Shown piece after piece: positions 1 through 11,439 of a DNA stretch of 64,000 bases. Both the position numbers and the translations under genes were made by a program. The number at the start of each line of letters is the position of its first letter. Position 1 is the first letter of the stretch. The notes under the pieces are model-generated. The model searched no databases. It was not told the origin of the DNA and was given only the letters and a program-made list of their open reading frames with translations. Source of the stretch: Mauremys mutica (Eukaryota; Chordata; Testudines; Geoemydidae); NCBI RefSeq assembly GCF_020497125.1, contig NC_059072.1, positions 272,100,045-272,164,044 of the forward strand, in the 5' to 3' direction.

Positions 1-1339
1 TTTTAAAGATGCAGTGCTATCTGGCTGCCTTACACTCATTGATTTCCCTCATGTAAGTATATGACTTTCTGTGTGTAATGAAATGCCAAGGTTCAGTGTA
101 GTGCATCTTTCATTAATTCTGCAGCAATGAAACCAGTTTAACAATATGTATGACTAATTCTTCTCCCCCCCGCATTTCTTCCGGGCTAGGGAGGGAATTA
201 AATTGTGTTCTTTCACATTTCCCATTGGTGGCCAGTTAAATCCAAAGTATTTTTAATGTATCTTGAATCTCCATGTTCTTGTTGGGGCGTTGTTAAAACT
301 TGTATCCCTGCTTTTAGATTTCTGTTTTTATATATTATTTAGCAACATATAGTTTAGGATGCCAAATTAGCAGCTGCAACTAAAACAAAATGTAAAATAA
401 ACAAGAGCAGGAAAGTGATCTTGAAAGACTAAAAACCCCAATCTGACAAACACTTAAGCATGTGTTTAATTTACTTGCATGAATAGTCTCGTTGAATTCT
501 GTGGTACTACTCATGTGAATAAAGTTTAGACATTTGCTTAAGTGTTTGCAGGATCAGAACCAAAGTGGGTATTGTGACTATACTAGACAGTAATAACACA
601 CCAGGCACCTATAATTCAGCATGCTGCTGTTCTCATTGTAATGGCTAATACACACTCTGTCACTTCTTTTATTGAGTGATAAGCATTGCTATCTTAAAAA
701 AGAATCTTGAAGACGATCTTACGGACATAAAATCTGACACTTCACTTTTACAACATAAGTGTCATATAGTATAGTGAAATTAACTAAAAAACAGAAGTGA
801 AGTGAAGACGTTACATTATCTTTGTCCTGAGAACAAAAATATATATAAAGCCAGGGACTGTACTGTGTGGAGGGATGGGTAAGACAGTTTAGGCCAAATC
901 ATATTTATGCATCAGGCATTGTAGAAGCATACAATACATTTGAAAATGGATTTCTTCAGGAGTTGTGCCAAGGTAAGTGGTATCCTTATATATTGATTGC
1001 ACAGATGTGTCAGGGGCTGATTTAGCTTAAGCACCGGACTTTCTGAATATTGTATTAGATTTTATTCCCTCAGGCACTGATGTTGTTTTTGGGATTGCTC
1101 CAGTGCTGTCCCTGGGTTTTCAAATTCCTGCCACTCTTCTTCCACAAAAACTATCAATGCTAAATGCACCAGAGGAAGGCATATTTTCATTAAAACAAAC
1201 CAACCCAAGGCCACCCTGAATGACAAACAGCAACATTATCTATAGTAACAGGACCCCAAGACCTACAGCAATACAGCATAGTCATCCTGAACTAAAGAAG
1301 TAACTGTGTTAGCTAACTGTAGTAACAGGTTCTTATTCT
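1..1339. other. AT-rich non-coding stretch with one palindromic repeat
   Basis: No open frame here looks like a gene. The only recognisable structure is a decayed foldback repeat at about 439-561: its left side carries aaacacttaagcatgtg and its right side gcttaagtgtttgcagg, which are inverted copies. The same repeat type recurs near 2255, 32870 and 53015. Confidence 0.5.
439..561. repeat. Palindromic MITE-like repeat (cacttaag / cttaagtg arms)
   Basis: The outer 25 bases of both ends form an imperfect inverted repeat centred on ttaag. Related degenerate copies are at about 2255-2350, 32865-32990 and 53013-53181, with the same edge words (gcttaa, ttaagc, a central cattga or tcaatg and an outer ggatc or gattgg). 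Short foldback repeats of this kind are common in turtles, birds and crocodilians. I do not know a firm family name. Confidence 0.5.
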
Positions 1340-1475
1340 CTATGGGTATGTCTACACTGCAATCAGAGGTGTGACTGCACCACACCTAGACGTGTCTGAG
1401 ATAGCTTTGATCTAGCTAGCTTGAACAACAATAGCAACAAAGCCACAGCAGCTAACTTTTCATTTTCAGTATCCT
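1340..1475. repeat. Fragment of a GTCTACACT-type dispersed repeat
   Basis: It begins with ggtatgtctacactgc and continues with the word run gagatagctttgatctagctagctt. The same terminal word occurs at 30648 and 55590 and in reverse orientation near 51110 and 52115, so this is one of several members of a turtle palindromic repeat group. The right end cannot be placed. Confidence 0.45.
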
Positions 1476-1644
1476 ACTAGCATCCTAATGTTAATACAAC
1501 TTGGATGATAAACCCTAAAACTTCCCACTCACATATGGACAAACTGTATATTTAGTGTAGCATATCAATTATTATATATCTTTCCCGGGCCCTCCTTTAC
1601 TGATGTTGCTATGTGGTAGATAGGAATTAACAACAATATTTAGC

Positions 1645-1850
1645 CTTTATACAACACATTTCATTTGTAAGTCTCAAAGCACTTTACAAAAGTGGTTAAA
1701 TATAATTATTCCCGTTTTAGAAATAGTGTAACAGACACAGAGCAATTAAGTGACTTGCCTAAGGTAACACAGCAAATGTATGGCACAGCTTGGAACAGAA
1801 CCCAGATGTCATCAGTGCTCATAACCACTGAGCCAAGTAGCTTCCCACTA
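1645..1850 (-). repeat. MIR-type SINE fragment
   Basis: Read on the plus strand, the order is caaagcactttaca, attattcccgttttaga, taagtgacttgcctaagg, acacagcaaatg, gaacagaaccca, then ataaccactgagcc. That is the order of a reverse-oriented MIR element. It is old and diverged. Confidence 0.6.
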
Positions 1851-1909
1851 AGTACCACCTGAATTTCTTTTAAGAATTAATTATCTTTCCTCTGTTAATT
1901 CCTCTCTAA

Positions 1910-1980
1910 CTATGCTTGGTGCTGTACAAACACAGGACAAATGACAGTCCCTGCCCCCAAATTACAGCTATTACCACCAC
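1910..1980 (-). repeat. LINE 3'-tail fragment
   Basis: The run gcttggtgctgtacaaacac followed by gacagtccctgcccc is the reverse complement of the 3' tail motif of the L2/CR1-like LINE that also ends at about 41735. Similar minus-strand tails appear at 42417-42470 and 63240-63310. Confidence 0.45.
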
Positions 1981-4900
1981 CGTAATAACATGTGCAGACT
2001 GGCAGACAGATGGGGGGTGGGGATGGCAGGCCTTAAGGAAACAAGGCGATAATACTGGCCCGCATGAAAGGAAGTAGTCTCAGCTCACAAGCTGCCTAAC
2101 TAGGACATCGTCTTCCCTTCTATGCCAAGCAATCCTCATCTCTGCTGTGAAATCCATCCTAAAAACTCCCTCTGCCATCTGTTTATACTTGTTTAAATCC
2201 AGCAAGGCCATCTTTTTGGTTATTTTTTCCATACCCATCAAGCAATTATTTTCAGTTTGAGGCCCAAATTCAACAGTGTACTTAAGCACATGAGTAATCT
2301 GAAGTCAGGAGGAATTTTCAGATACTTGAAAGAGGCACGTGCTTAAGTATTTGGAGGAGGAATTAGGGAAGTAATTCATTTTTAGATGGGGGAAACAACA
2401 AAATAGGAAACAGGAAAATTTAAGTCTTCCAATGAGAACACAGTATGTGTGGTCTTTGTAAGGTGGCTCACCTACTCTATACTACAAAATGACAGCTGCC
2501 TTTGCAGACAGCTTAATCTGAAAGGTTTAGAGTGCACAGAAATACAAGTATTGCATATAGCTACAGTCTGTACACCACCTTCTCTATGTACTCCTGAGTT
2601 AGTGTATGCATGCAGTATTTTAAAGAATTTTAAAAATACTGTGTAACACTTAATTCCTGTCCTTTTTGTCTCTGTAATACACTAGTTCATAACAATCTTG
2701 TAAGATCTATAGAATTTCTCCAATGCCTTCAGAATTTTGCCTGCCTTAGAGTTGCCCCCCGCCAATTGCTCTTCTATAGAATACAGACTTTTCACTAACC
2801 TTCTTAATAGCTACTCTCAGAACATCAAGTTCTTATATTATCCTGCATGGCTTCCTCTGTTACTTTTCCTTCTCAGTAATCTTCCTCTACAGCAGAAAGT
2901 GGCCAGAAATATGAATAGTGCTTGTAATTCAGCCTCATTCACAAGAGTTTTATAAGTAATTTCCCTTGATTTGTATCCGGCAGCTCCATTTATGCATCTC
3001 ATTTTGTTTGCTTTATTACTGCTCTCAAGAACTATGCTGCAAGCTTTAGAGTTTCCTTCTTTCTTCTGCTTGGTGCAAGGCCAATCAGAATGTATTTTTC
3101 AAATCTTTCAATTCTCTACATGTAAGCCACTTATCTGAGAAGCCTGAATGTAGTGAATGCATTTTATCCAGGAATAATACATGCACTAGCAGTTCATATC
3201 TTTCTTATGCTCTCAAAATATCACACTGAAAAGGGCTAATCTGGAATGAAAAAGTGTCCGACCTCTATGCACATGGGATATAACACAATTAAATACGTCT
3301 TAAAAAATAAATTAAATTACATTTAAGCAGAAAAGTGGCTTCTAAAAATCTTGGTTTACAGATCCTGTAGTAATCTGTAGAGCAATACAGCTGTCAGAGA
3401 TTAGGCAAAAATCTAAATATCCAAACTCCTTTGAATTTCAGGATTGAAGTTTTCTGATACTGAGTTCTAAAACTGCTCCTAATTTAGTTACAGGTTGGAT
3501 TCAAAATTTAAAAGGCTCTATTTTATTTCTATTTAACATGCAGATGAAATCTTGTGAGTTTGGATGATTTTGCCATTTTTATTCTAAAAACATCACAAAA
3601 CCTGTAGCAAGCTTTTGGCCTCATTTATACTGGCACTGAACCCACACCCCAGAGTACATCTAATCCAGAGCTAAAAAGCATCTTCAGACCATCTATGTAT
3701 TAAATCTACACTAAAGAATTTGAAGAAGTTATAGTCTAACTAGTTGAAGTACAAATGGTTTAATGCATCCACGCTAGCTATGCTAAATTAGTGTAAGTAT
3801 TGCATTTCTGCTTCACATCCACACTAGTGTTGTTTTTTAACTTCCCTCTTGGAATGTGCAAGATGATTTTGAAAGTCTTTGAGGGATACCTTGCTGCTGC
3901 CTCACGTAACCATAGGTGATGGAGGGGTGTGGGAGACGTTCAGACTTCTTCAAAGCCCTGAGGAAACTCCTGAGGGGTTCATGTAAGTCTGGTGCCATTT
4001 CCAACATGTTTTTGCAACACTGAGGCCAAACAGAATGTTCAGCTCACACTCTTGCAAGAAAAGTTTCTACTGGAGCTTTTGAGAAGCTATTTCACCAGAC
4101 ATACTCAGTTAAGGAGGGACCAGGGGGAATTCCAACACTATTCTAAAGAACTATTTGCACTGAAATGCACCTGAAGAATAAGATGGTGGCAACTGAGAAG
4201 AAGCAAGAGCCAATAAGTGATTATTCCTAGGTGGAAGAAAGGGTTTTTATCAGCTCACTGCTCTCTTCTAGGGAGGAGGAAGAGGCATTCTTTTTTTTCT
4301 TCAGGCCAACTGGCAAAGCAGTTCTGTAACAGCAGCTCTCCTGCTGATGGCTGCTTAGCCTGACAGGCATTTGTATTCCCATACAGCCTTAGGGAGGCAC
4401 TACTGCCTCATTTAAATACCAGGCAAAACAACTAGGATGGCCAGATCCAGATTAGATAGCACCAATAGCACCGATGGCCGCAAAGGAATCTCAAATGGAC
4501 GATGGTAGCTATGTAGAAGATTGCCTCTGAGGTATGTTGTGGGAGAGGACCAGACCTAAGACCAAAATGGTAGAAAGATATGTGTTGGTGAATGGGGGAC
4601 AGCAGGGTTGTGAAAACATGTATACCGCGTGGTCATTATATACAAAGGACAGTGCATGTCAATATTAAAAAATATGAATTGCAAAAGAGTTTACATTTTT
4701 TAAGTAATCTTGAAGTATTTTCCTTTTGGAGTTCTGAAAAAAAAACTTTGATACATCATAACAGAATAAATAAGAGAAGGATTGACTGATAATTTCATGT
4801 CACAGCCTTCTGGTTAGTTTAAATAGATTAGTAAATCAGTGTCTTGTTTGGTTTTATTTATTTTGGTGTAGAATATTGTTTAAAACTCAGGCAAAAATCT

Positions 4901-5954
4901 CTTTAGTGGGGAAGTACTTTCTGGCTATGCAAAATACAAGACAGGATATAATGTGTTTGTTATTAGAAAAGTGAACATCTTTAAAGATTGGCTACTAAAA
5001 TAAAAAATAATCATACTATTCAAACACCAACTTTGCAAACATCCAAAGTAGGTTTGACATACTGAAGAATGCTAATTAAAGGCCCATTCCTGCACAGATT
5101 TATGCATAGGCATTACTATTTTGATGTGCAGCCAATCAACCATTTTATGAGATTGCCTTTACTTACATGAGCGTTTGCAAGGAGCGTTCCCCAAGATGGC
5201 TGATTTCCTACAGGTATCATTTCAACCAGAGCAAAATAATTGTTCCTTAATAAAGTATCAATGCACTATGGACACAATGCTTAAAAAAAAAGAGGGACGT
5301 TAGAGCTGGAGTTGTACAAAATGTCCATTGAAGATATTATTTTGTTATCTGGGTATTAACAGAGGGCCACAGCTGCCTTTGGGCCCTGCAAAACCCATGA
5401 CGTGTTATTATTTGGAAATAAAGGAGAATCTCAGTGGTCATTTTTTAAAAAGTTCCTAGCTAATTTATTTGTAGACCCAGCCTGTAATATAAAAAGTAAG
5501 CTACTGCTGGGCTTGAAAATATGTTACTGATTGTTCCTGAAGATCACCAGCAGTTACCACTTCCACCCCATAGCAGCCCAGGGCTCTATGTGCAGATCTT
5601 GAGTACGTATTCATCAATTTTGGAGAGAACATCAAGACAGTTCATGACTTTGGGGGGCAGTGTCATCTAGGCTGCTACTGATACACTATGGCTCCCTCGC
5701 AGTTAGCTACCTCCAGTGAGTTGGCTCCGTCACCAAACAGGCAGTGTGACTTCATGCCACGAGGACAGGCAGTTCAAAATCTTCATAAGTGTGAAAGAAC
5801 AATTGCATTCTTTTTCGATACTGTGCCCCCATATTACAGTGGAAAAAACATTTTTGGGATGTCTTCATAGTTTTGGGATCCACTGCCTACCCTGCCATAA
5901 ATAACTCCCTGAACTTGTTTGCACCCACCCAACATAAGAATGCATGATCTAGTG
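1981..5954. other. Non-coding stretch, no gene seen
   Basis: It holds a weak copy of the ttaagcac palindromic repeat at about 2255-2350. All open frames are under 75 codons, lack recognisable motifs and have AT-rich composition like their surroundings. Nothing else is supported. Confidence 0.4.
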
Positions 5955-6070
5955 CAGTAGTTCCCCAACTGTATTGGTTCATATACCAAAAAAATATTGT
6001 GAAGCGAATGGAGGGAACATGAAGCTCAAATACCACCAGTAGTACACCTCACATAGTTTGGGGACTCTTG
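5955..6070. mobile_element. Short hAT-like MITE (116 bp)
   Basis: The left terminus cagtagttccccaact and the right terminus tagtttggggactcttg are imperfect inverted repeats of the CAGTGGTTCCCAAACT class. The possible 8-bp target duplications (atctagtg and gttcagtg) match at only five positions, so the duplication is weak support. Confidence 0.5.
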
Positions 6071-7440
6071 GTTCAGTGGATTAGGTAGAGGACTTAAACC
6101 AAGGGAATCTTATACTTGATTCCTGGCTCTGAGGAGACCAGCTCCCATTATATTCTTGGTCAAATTTAATCTTTCTGCTTTAATTTCCCCTGTGTATGAA
6201 ATAGTGATAATAATCATGGTGGATGGACTATGATAAGTGAGTAGTTAGTGCTTGAGAAACTCTATTCATGATGAAATTAACCCAATGCACACAAAACCCT
6301 GCAGGGATCAGGCCCCAAATGACTGTAATTTATTTATGGGTTAATAACAATAATCTGGAATGGAAATGTATTGTTTTCAAGAATAAATTAAGGAGAGATT
6401 TCCATGAGAGAACAGAATTTTTAATAATGTTTTACAATGCTGGAAATAAGCTATGTAGCCATCATGATATAATTAAAGATTCCAGTCGCGTGATTGTTCA
6501 GACCAATTAGTTAATGAGCAAACAAAAGGTTTCACGATAAAAAAGTGAGTACCCCACCTTTCCTGAAAAATACATTCTATCACTGTGGACAATTTAACTG
6601 GCAGAACAGTTTGCTTTTCCGTTTTGCTCCCCGATTATTGGTAAATACTTAGCTCTTAATTGACATTTTACTTTTACACTGAAAATGATGATAATGAGAG
6701 AGTTTACATACTTGTTAGCAAGTTAATACACATAAGACTGCTATGTCATTTGCTTCCAAGGATTCACTATTGAAATTATCAGAGCCTTTAAAGATTGGCA
6801 CAGGTGTACATGGTAAGGTAAGGTAATAGCCTCTCTGGCAGCAGGATATTTCTGATATTTCAGGAAGAGCATGGGGGGCATAAAAGTTAATAACTCTTAA
6901 TGAAGAAATCTGAATTAGATGTTTAAAATTCTGTTCATCTACTACAGAACCTTTCTATTCTTGTCATGCTCACATCCCCTGTGGATAAATTATTTTAGGT
7001 AAAAAGTTATACATACTATTTTCCTTAGATTTTTAAATAGGCTACAAATACTCTGCTTTCTACTTCCAAATAACAAAGACACTCTTCCATTTCATTCACA
7101 AAAGGAAAAATAGAGGATTTGGAATATATAAAATATCATGGACCAGATTTGACATCCTTATTCACGGTGAGTAGTATCTTACTAGGTGAGCAGTCCCATT
7201 GATTTCAAGAGTAGGAGTGGAAGAACTGAATCCTGTATAAGTATGAAACATATCAGTCTTGAATAACAGCATGGTGTTGAAAACCTAGATAAGATTAGAT
7301 GTGAGTCATTAAAAAACCTACTGAAGTCAGTGGACAGACTTACTTTGACCTCAGTGGATATTGGATCAAGCCAAGATATAGGGGGACAAGATACTTAGGT
7401 GCTTTTGAAAATTTTACCCATACAATTTTCATCGCCCAGC
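6071..7440. other. Non-coding stretch, no gene seen
   Basis: AT-rich sequence without a credible open frame. At 7140-7225 there is a fragment of a palindromic repeat (accagatttgacatcc, then gcagtcccattgatttcaag). At 7395-7420 the words acttaggtgc and ttttgaaaattttaccc recall another foldback repeat, also seen near 37830, 51500 and 56850. Confidence 0.4.
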
Positions 7441-7631
7441 ACCCAATCTCTTAGGGTCTCCCACTGACTTATCAGAAAGGTGAAGCTGCAGTTAACCCTG
7501 GGACTAGTTAGCTCAGTCTCCAGACTGATTAATGAACACAGCTGAGCTCCAGCAGACCCACCTGATTGGCCAGCCTGCCTGATTGGTTGAGGGTAGACAG
7601 TAGGCCTGCTTTTAAATTCATCCCATCCTGG

Positions 7632-7749
7632 TTTTGGCTGGTTGCTGGTTTGTTCAGTGTGTGGCAATAAATGGCTGCTTTTCAAGGTTTACAGCTCTCT
7701 GAGTCTCAAGTGATTTCTTCCTAAAACTGCTGCCCTTAAGGATGCAACA
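7632..7749 (+). repeat. 5' LTR of the mag-like element (R/U5-like part)
   Basis: These 118 bases align without gaps to 13841-13958 with about seven differences and end in gcaaca. AATAAA is at 7666-7671, with CCAAT-like gattgg words at about 7563-7586. Upstream of 7632 the sequence does not resemble the start of the 3' LTR, so the U3 here is of another type or was replaced. Confidence 0.75.
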
Positions 7750-7750
7750 A

Positions 7751-7772
7751 TGTGTGACGAAGGTGGGGATTC
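7751..7772 (+). promoter_or_regulatory. Primer-binding site, tRNA-Ser-like
   Basis: Directly after the LTR end, tgtgacgaaggtggggattc resembles the complement of a tRNA-Ser 3' end (TGGCGACGAGGATGGGATTC from memory) with a few changes. The equivalent site of the second element at 29252-29270 is closer to that sequence, which supports the assignment. Confidence 0.6.
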
Positions 7773-7904
7773 ATGTTCTGCCCTGCAACAGAAGAAGGTA
7801 GAAGTCAAGGTTAAAAAAAAATAAAAAGAATAAAACCTTTTTGTTGTTGGAAGGGGATAAGAACTGGTTTGTTTGCACTGACAGTGCAAACTGAAACTAA
7901 AACC

Positions 7905-8685
7905 ATGGCTACACTTACGGGGCCACTGGAACCTTTTAAGGAGACTACACTGCAATGGCACATATATTCTGAATGTTTTAAACTTTTTGTTATTGCAAAT
8001 GACATTGCAGAAGTGAAGAAGGTGTCAATATTCTTAAGTGCTATAAGGGCTAAAACCTACTCCCTGTTATGCAGCTTACTACACCCTGTTAAGCCAGAGA
8101 CCAAATCTTACAGTGACATTGTGGAAATGCTGGGGTCCCATTTTTCTCCAAAACTACTGGTAATTGCTGAAAGATATAGGTTCCACAAAAGAGACCAAAA
8201 AAGATGACAAAACAGTTGTACAATTTGTAGCAATTTTGAAAAAGCCTGCGGAACACTGTGAATTTAAGGAGATATTAAATGACGCCGTATGTGACAGGTT
8301 AGTGTGTGGCCTGCACAGTGAAGCTATATGGAAGCGCCTATTGACAGAGGCTCAGCTTACCTTACAGAAGGCCATTGATATTGCAGTCTCCATGGAACTG
8401 GCTATAAAGGAGGCGCAATACATTGGTGCATCCCCTAGCGTGCATAAAGTGTCACAAGAACCTACCCACAAAACTGTGGGGAGTCAGGAATGTTACTGCT
8501 GTGGTAAACCGGGTAGTCAGGAATGTTACCGCTGTGGTAAACCGGGTCACCTTGCATCAAATACTGGTGTAAGGACCTGCTGTGTTGACACTGTGGCAAA
8601 AAGGGACACATTGAGTGTACCAGTAAACAAAATAAAAAGAGACCTGCGGTCTGGCGGACCAAAAAGGAAAATCTGCATACCCTAG
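7905..8685 (+). pseudogene. gag: gag of mag-like Ty3/gypsy element (frameshifted)
   Basis: This would encode the structural polyprotein that packages element RNA in virus-like particles. ATG at 7905 is in a good context (accATGg) and begins a capsid-like domain (MATLTGPLEP, later CSLLHPVKPE and ERYRFHKRDQ). The first frame stops at 8207. The rest continues in another frame from about 8200, where a run of six A lies in gaccaaaaaagatgac, so a single-base slip is the likely break. The second frame has the capsid C-terminal part and two partial zinc knuckles, CYCCGKPG and CYRCGKPGH. The first knuckle is an extra copy made by an exact-length 33-bp tandem duplication. About 260 codons in all, near the usual size for this group. 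Confidence 0.8.
8482..8547 (+). repeat. 33-bp tandem duplication in the gag zinc knuckle
   Basis: 8482-8514 and 8515-8547 are consecutive copies differing at one base (ttactgc against ttaccgc). The frame is kept because 33 is divisible by three. The downstream copy keeps the knuckle histidine (GKPGH) and the upstream one loses it. Confidence 0.85.
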
Positions 8686-8755
8686 AGCAGACCGAGGATA
8701 ATCAAGGTGACACCTTGTCAGAAGAAGAAGTGCCACTTCATGTTTTGTCTTTGGC

Positions 8756-9080
8756 AGTGGGCTCACATGAATACTGGGTAACCCCGTTGTAGGACGGCAA
8801 ACCTGTACACATGGAGCTGGACACCAGTGCAACCATCTCACTGGTCTCAGAGACTGTGTATAAAGAAAAGCTACAGCATCTTCCACTTAAGGCAACAAAA
8901 ACTGTTTTGAAGACATACATGGGAGATTCTGTGCCCATGTTGGGCACTACTGATGTTAAGGTGGAGCTCAATGGACAGGCTGCTAAATTGCCACTGTTTG
9001 TGGTAAAAGGCAATTACCCAGCCTTAATGGGTAGGTCTTGGCTGGGGAAGATTCAGCTGAACTGGGCAGAAGTGCACTGA
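8756..9080 (+). pseudogene. Aspartic protease domain of mag-like element
   Basis: A retropepsin-type domain that would cleave the element polyprotein. The active-site segment reads ELDTSATISLV, with the catalytic Asp at 8820-8822 but Ser where the DTG or DSG motif has Gly. The later part (LGTTDVKVEL, then ALMGRSWLGKIQLNW) matches the usual end of this domain before RT. An in-frame TAG at 8790-8792 lies just upstream, and the frame differs from that of gag. Confidence 0.75.
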
Positions 9081-9742
9081 ATGACTAAAGATTAATCCTG
9101 TCTGACCGCTGTACTAAAGAAACATGCTGCTGTTTTTGGAGAGGATCTGAGAAGTATGAAGGGAATCACTGTGACATTGAACATTAAACCTGGCAGTCAA
9201 CCAAAATATCTGTCAGCTAGAACGGTGCCATATGCCATCAGGCCAAAGGCTGAAGTGGACCTGGAGCGCCTGGTCACAAATGGAGTCCTAATACCAGTTA
9301 CCCATAGGCAAATGGAGTCCTAATACCAGTTACCCATAGGCAACTCTAATCATTCCAATAGTGAAGAAAGATGGCTCCCTCTGGATTTGCAGTGATTTTA
9401 AAGTCACTGTCAACCCAGTATGTGCAGATAATACCTGCTTTCCCACATCGATGACCTCTTCACAGGTTGGCTGGGGGACAAAAGTTCAGTAAGATTGATC
9501 TGAGTCAAGCGTATTTACAGATGAACATTGATGAAAAGTCCCAAGAGCTGTTGGCTATTGTGATGCATAAGGGGCCGTATCGATACTGTCGCCTACCAAT
9601 TGGAATAACGTCTACTCCTGCCTTGTTCTAGAGGGCTATGGACCAGATCTTGTGTGGCTTGCCAGGAGTCCAGTGCTATCTGGATGACATCCTGGTCACT
9701 GGAAGGAATGAGGAAGATCACCTAAAGAATTTAGAGGCTACC
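9081..9742 (+). pseudogene. Reverse transcriptase, N-terminal two-thirds (broken)
   Basis: RT that would copy element RNA into DNA. Segments occur in several frames: fingers (PKYLSARTVPYAIRPKAEV, about 9206-9262), IVKKDGSLW with DFKVTVN near 9357-9417, KIDLSQAYLQM near 9492-9524, and the catalytic YLDD at 9677-9688. A 32-bp tandem duplication (9278-9341) shifts the frame, another shift lies near 9445-9490, and a TAG occurs in frame before the RAMDQILCG segment. The domain is interrupted at 9742 by the solo LTR and resumes at 10561. Confidence 0.85.
9278..9341 (+). repeat. Perfect 32-bp tandem duplication in RT
   Basis: The unit beginning aaatggagtcctaatacc occurs at 9278-9309 and again without spacing at 9310-9341, identical over 32 bases. 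Because 32 is not a multiple of three, it shifts the RT frame. Confidence 0.9.
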
Positions 9743-10555
9743 TGTAACGGGTTGGGACTCACCACCTGGTGCCTCCCGCTGGTGACTCCGGGAATTAGCT
9801 CTGTCCAGTGGAGCGCCCCCTCCTGGTAGTGTCCTGTCCATCGTCTCGCCTTCTGTTGGCATCTCTGGACCTGCATTGCTCCCTGCTCAGCGGCATCCTC
9901 TTCAAGGCCACTGCCCTCTGGCAGTGCCCCTTAGTCCATCCACACCCCTTTCTGGGGGTGGAGGGGTGATCAGCAGTCCTACACTCCAGCCACCATGTCC
10001 AACCACACCCTCTGAGTCCAATCCCTCTTTTCAGAGATCTGGCGTAGTCTATTGTGGGCTGCTTCCTACGGCCAATGGCTGGGTGTACTGGAAGGGGGGG
10101 ACCCAGGCCCGCCCTCTACTCTGGGTCCCAGCCTAGGGCCCCTCTGGCTGCAGCCTCACTGTCCTCCTTCTCTCCCCTTGTCTGTCTGCTTCCCTGGGCT
10201 GCTTCCACTACGGCCCATTGCACCCGCTAGGCCCTTCCCTTCAGGGCCTTCAGCCTGGCAGGCTATCGGCTAGAGCTCCCTAGCCTCCCAGAGCCTGGCC
10301 AGCACTGCGCTGTCCACGGTGCTAGTCTCCCTCCCTTGGAGACTGACCTTCCCCTCTCAAAGGCCTGGGACAGAGTGACTGCTCCCTTCCTGGGCAGCCT
10401 TCTTATAGGGCTGAGCCTGGCCCTGATTGGTTGTCTCCAAACTGGGCCCTGATTGGCTCACAATAAGCCCTTCTATAATTGGCTCCCTGTTTGCGCAGGT
10501 GCCCTGGCCTGCCACAGCCCACACTCTCCAGGAGTGGGGCAGCTGCCTCACTACA
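9743..10555. mobile_element. Solo LTR (813 bp) inserted in the RT domain
   Basis: It begins TGTAACGG and ends CACTACA (TGTA/TACA ends). It is flanked by 5-bp target duplications ctacc (9738-9742) and ctagc (10556-10560), differing by one base. RT reading stops at the left edge and resumes at the right edge in the frame expected if the LTR and one duplication copy are ignored. CCAAT-type gattgg words occur at 10425-10430 and 10450-10456, a TATA-like ttatagg near 10402 and aataag near 10462. No retroviral genes lie inside. A 5-bp duplication fits Ty3/gypsy or some endogenous retroviruses. Confidence 0.85.
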
Positions 10556-10560
10556 CTAGC

Positions 10561-11340
10561 CTACAAAGATTGGAAGAGTATGGCCTACGAGTCCGCAAAG
10601 ACAAGTGTGAATTCTTCCAGCCCTCTGCTGAATATTTGGGACACATCATTGATGCTACGAGTCTTCATAAGGCCCCTGCAAAAGTTAAGGCTATTGTGGA
10701 GGTTTCACCTCCTCAAAATGTTAGCCAGCTTCACTCATTTCTAGGACTATTGAACTATTACAGAAAGTTCATCTCACAGTTAGCCACACTGTTAAAACCA
10801 CTTCACGAACTCCTGGGGCAGAACAAGGCCTGGAAGTGGACGAAAGCCTGTGATATTGCATTTAACAAAGCTAAGGGAGCGTTGCTAAATTTGAGAGTTC
10901 TGACACACTTTGATCCATCCTTACCTCTACAGTTAGCCTGCAATGCTTCCCCTTATGGAGTGGGAGTGGTCGTGTCACACATTATGCCTTCAGGAGAAGA
11001 AAGACCTATTGCTTTTGCTTCATGCACTCTCAGCAAAGCAGAAACTAACTATGCCCAAATCGAATGTGAGGCATTGGGAATCATTTTTAGACTTTGGAAG
11101 TTTCATCAGTACCTGTTTGGATGGAAGTTTACACTTCTCACAGACCATCGACCTCTGACTTCAATTTTTGGACCACACACAAGCATTCCCCCATTAGCCG
11201 CTAGTCGTATGCAACGTTCAGCATTGTTACTTTCTGCACACACATATGAAATCCAGTATCAGAAATCCACTCTGCAAGGCAATGCAGATGGTCTCTCAAG
11301 GCAAAACATTGAGATATTGCCCAGAAATCTTTTACTTTGA
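10561..11340 (+). pseudogene. RT C-terminal part and RNase H domain of mag-like element
   Basis: One open frame covers the RT thumb and connection (CEFFQPSAEYLGHI, then HSFLGLLNYYRKFI) and an RNase H domain (SGEERPIAFASCTLS, ECEALGII, LLTDHRPL, ending NADGLSRQ). The first RNase H catalytic Asp, normally in an ACDAS-like motif, is Asn here (ACNAS, codon 10942-10944), while the Glu and the TDH Asp remain. An upstream ATG at 10453 lies in the solo LTR and is not a genuine start: this is the middle of a polyprotein. The frame ends with TGA at 11338-11340. Confidence 0.85.
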
Positions 11341-11439
11341 ACAGGAAGAGAACACACCCATCACTGCTACTCAGGTAAAGAAGGCAACTCGCGTTGACCC
11401 AATATTGTCACAAGTTATGGACCTGGTGATGCATGGAAC

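Noticed and set aside
10453..10560. Start codon at 10453 for a 295-codon gene
   Set aside because: The first 35 codons are solo-LTR sequence read through into RT; the ATG is accidental.
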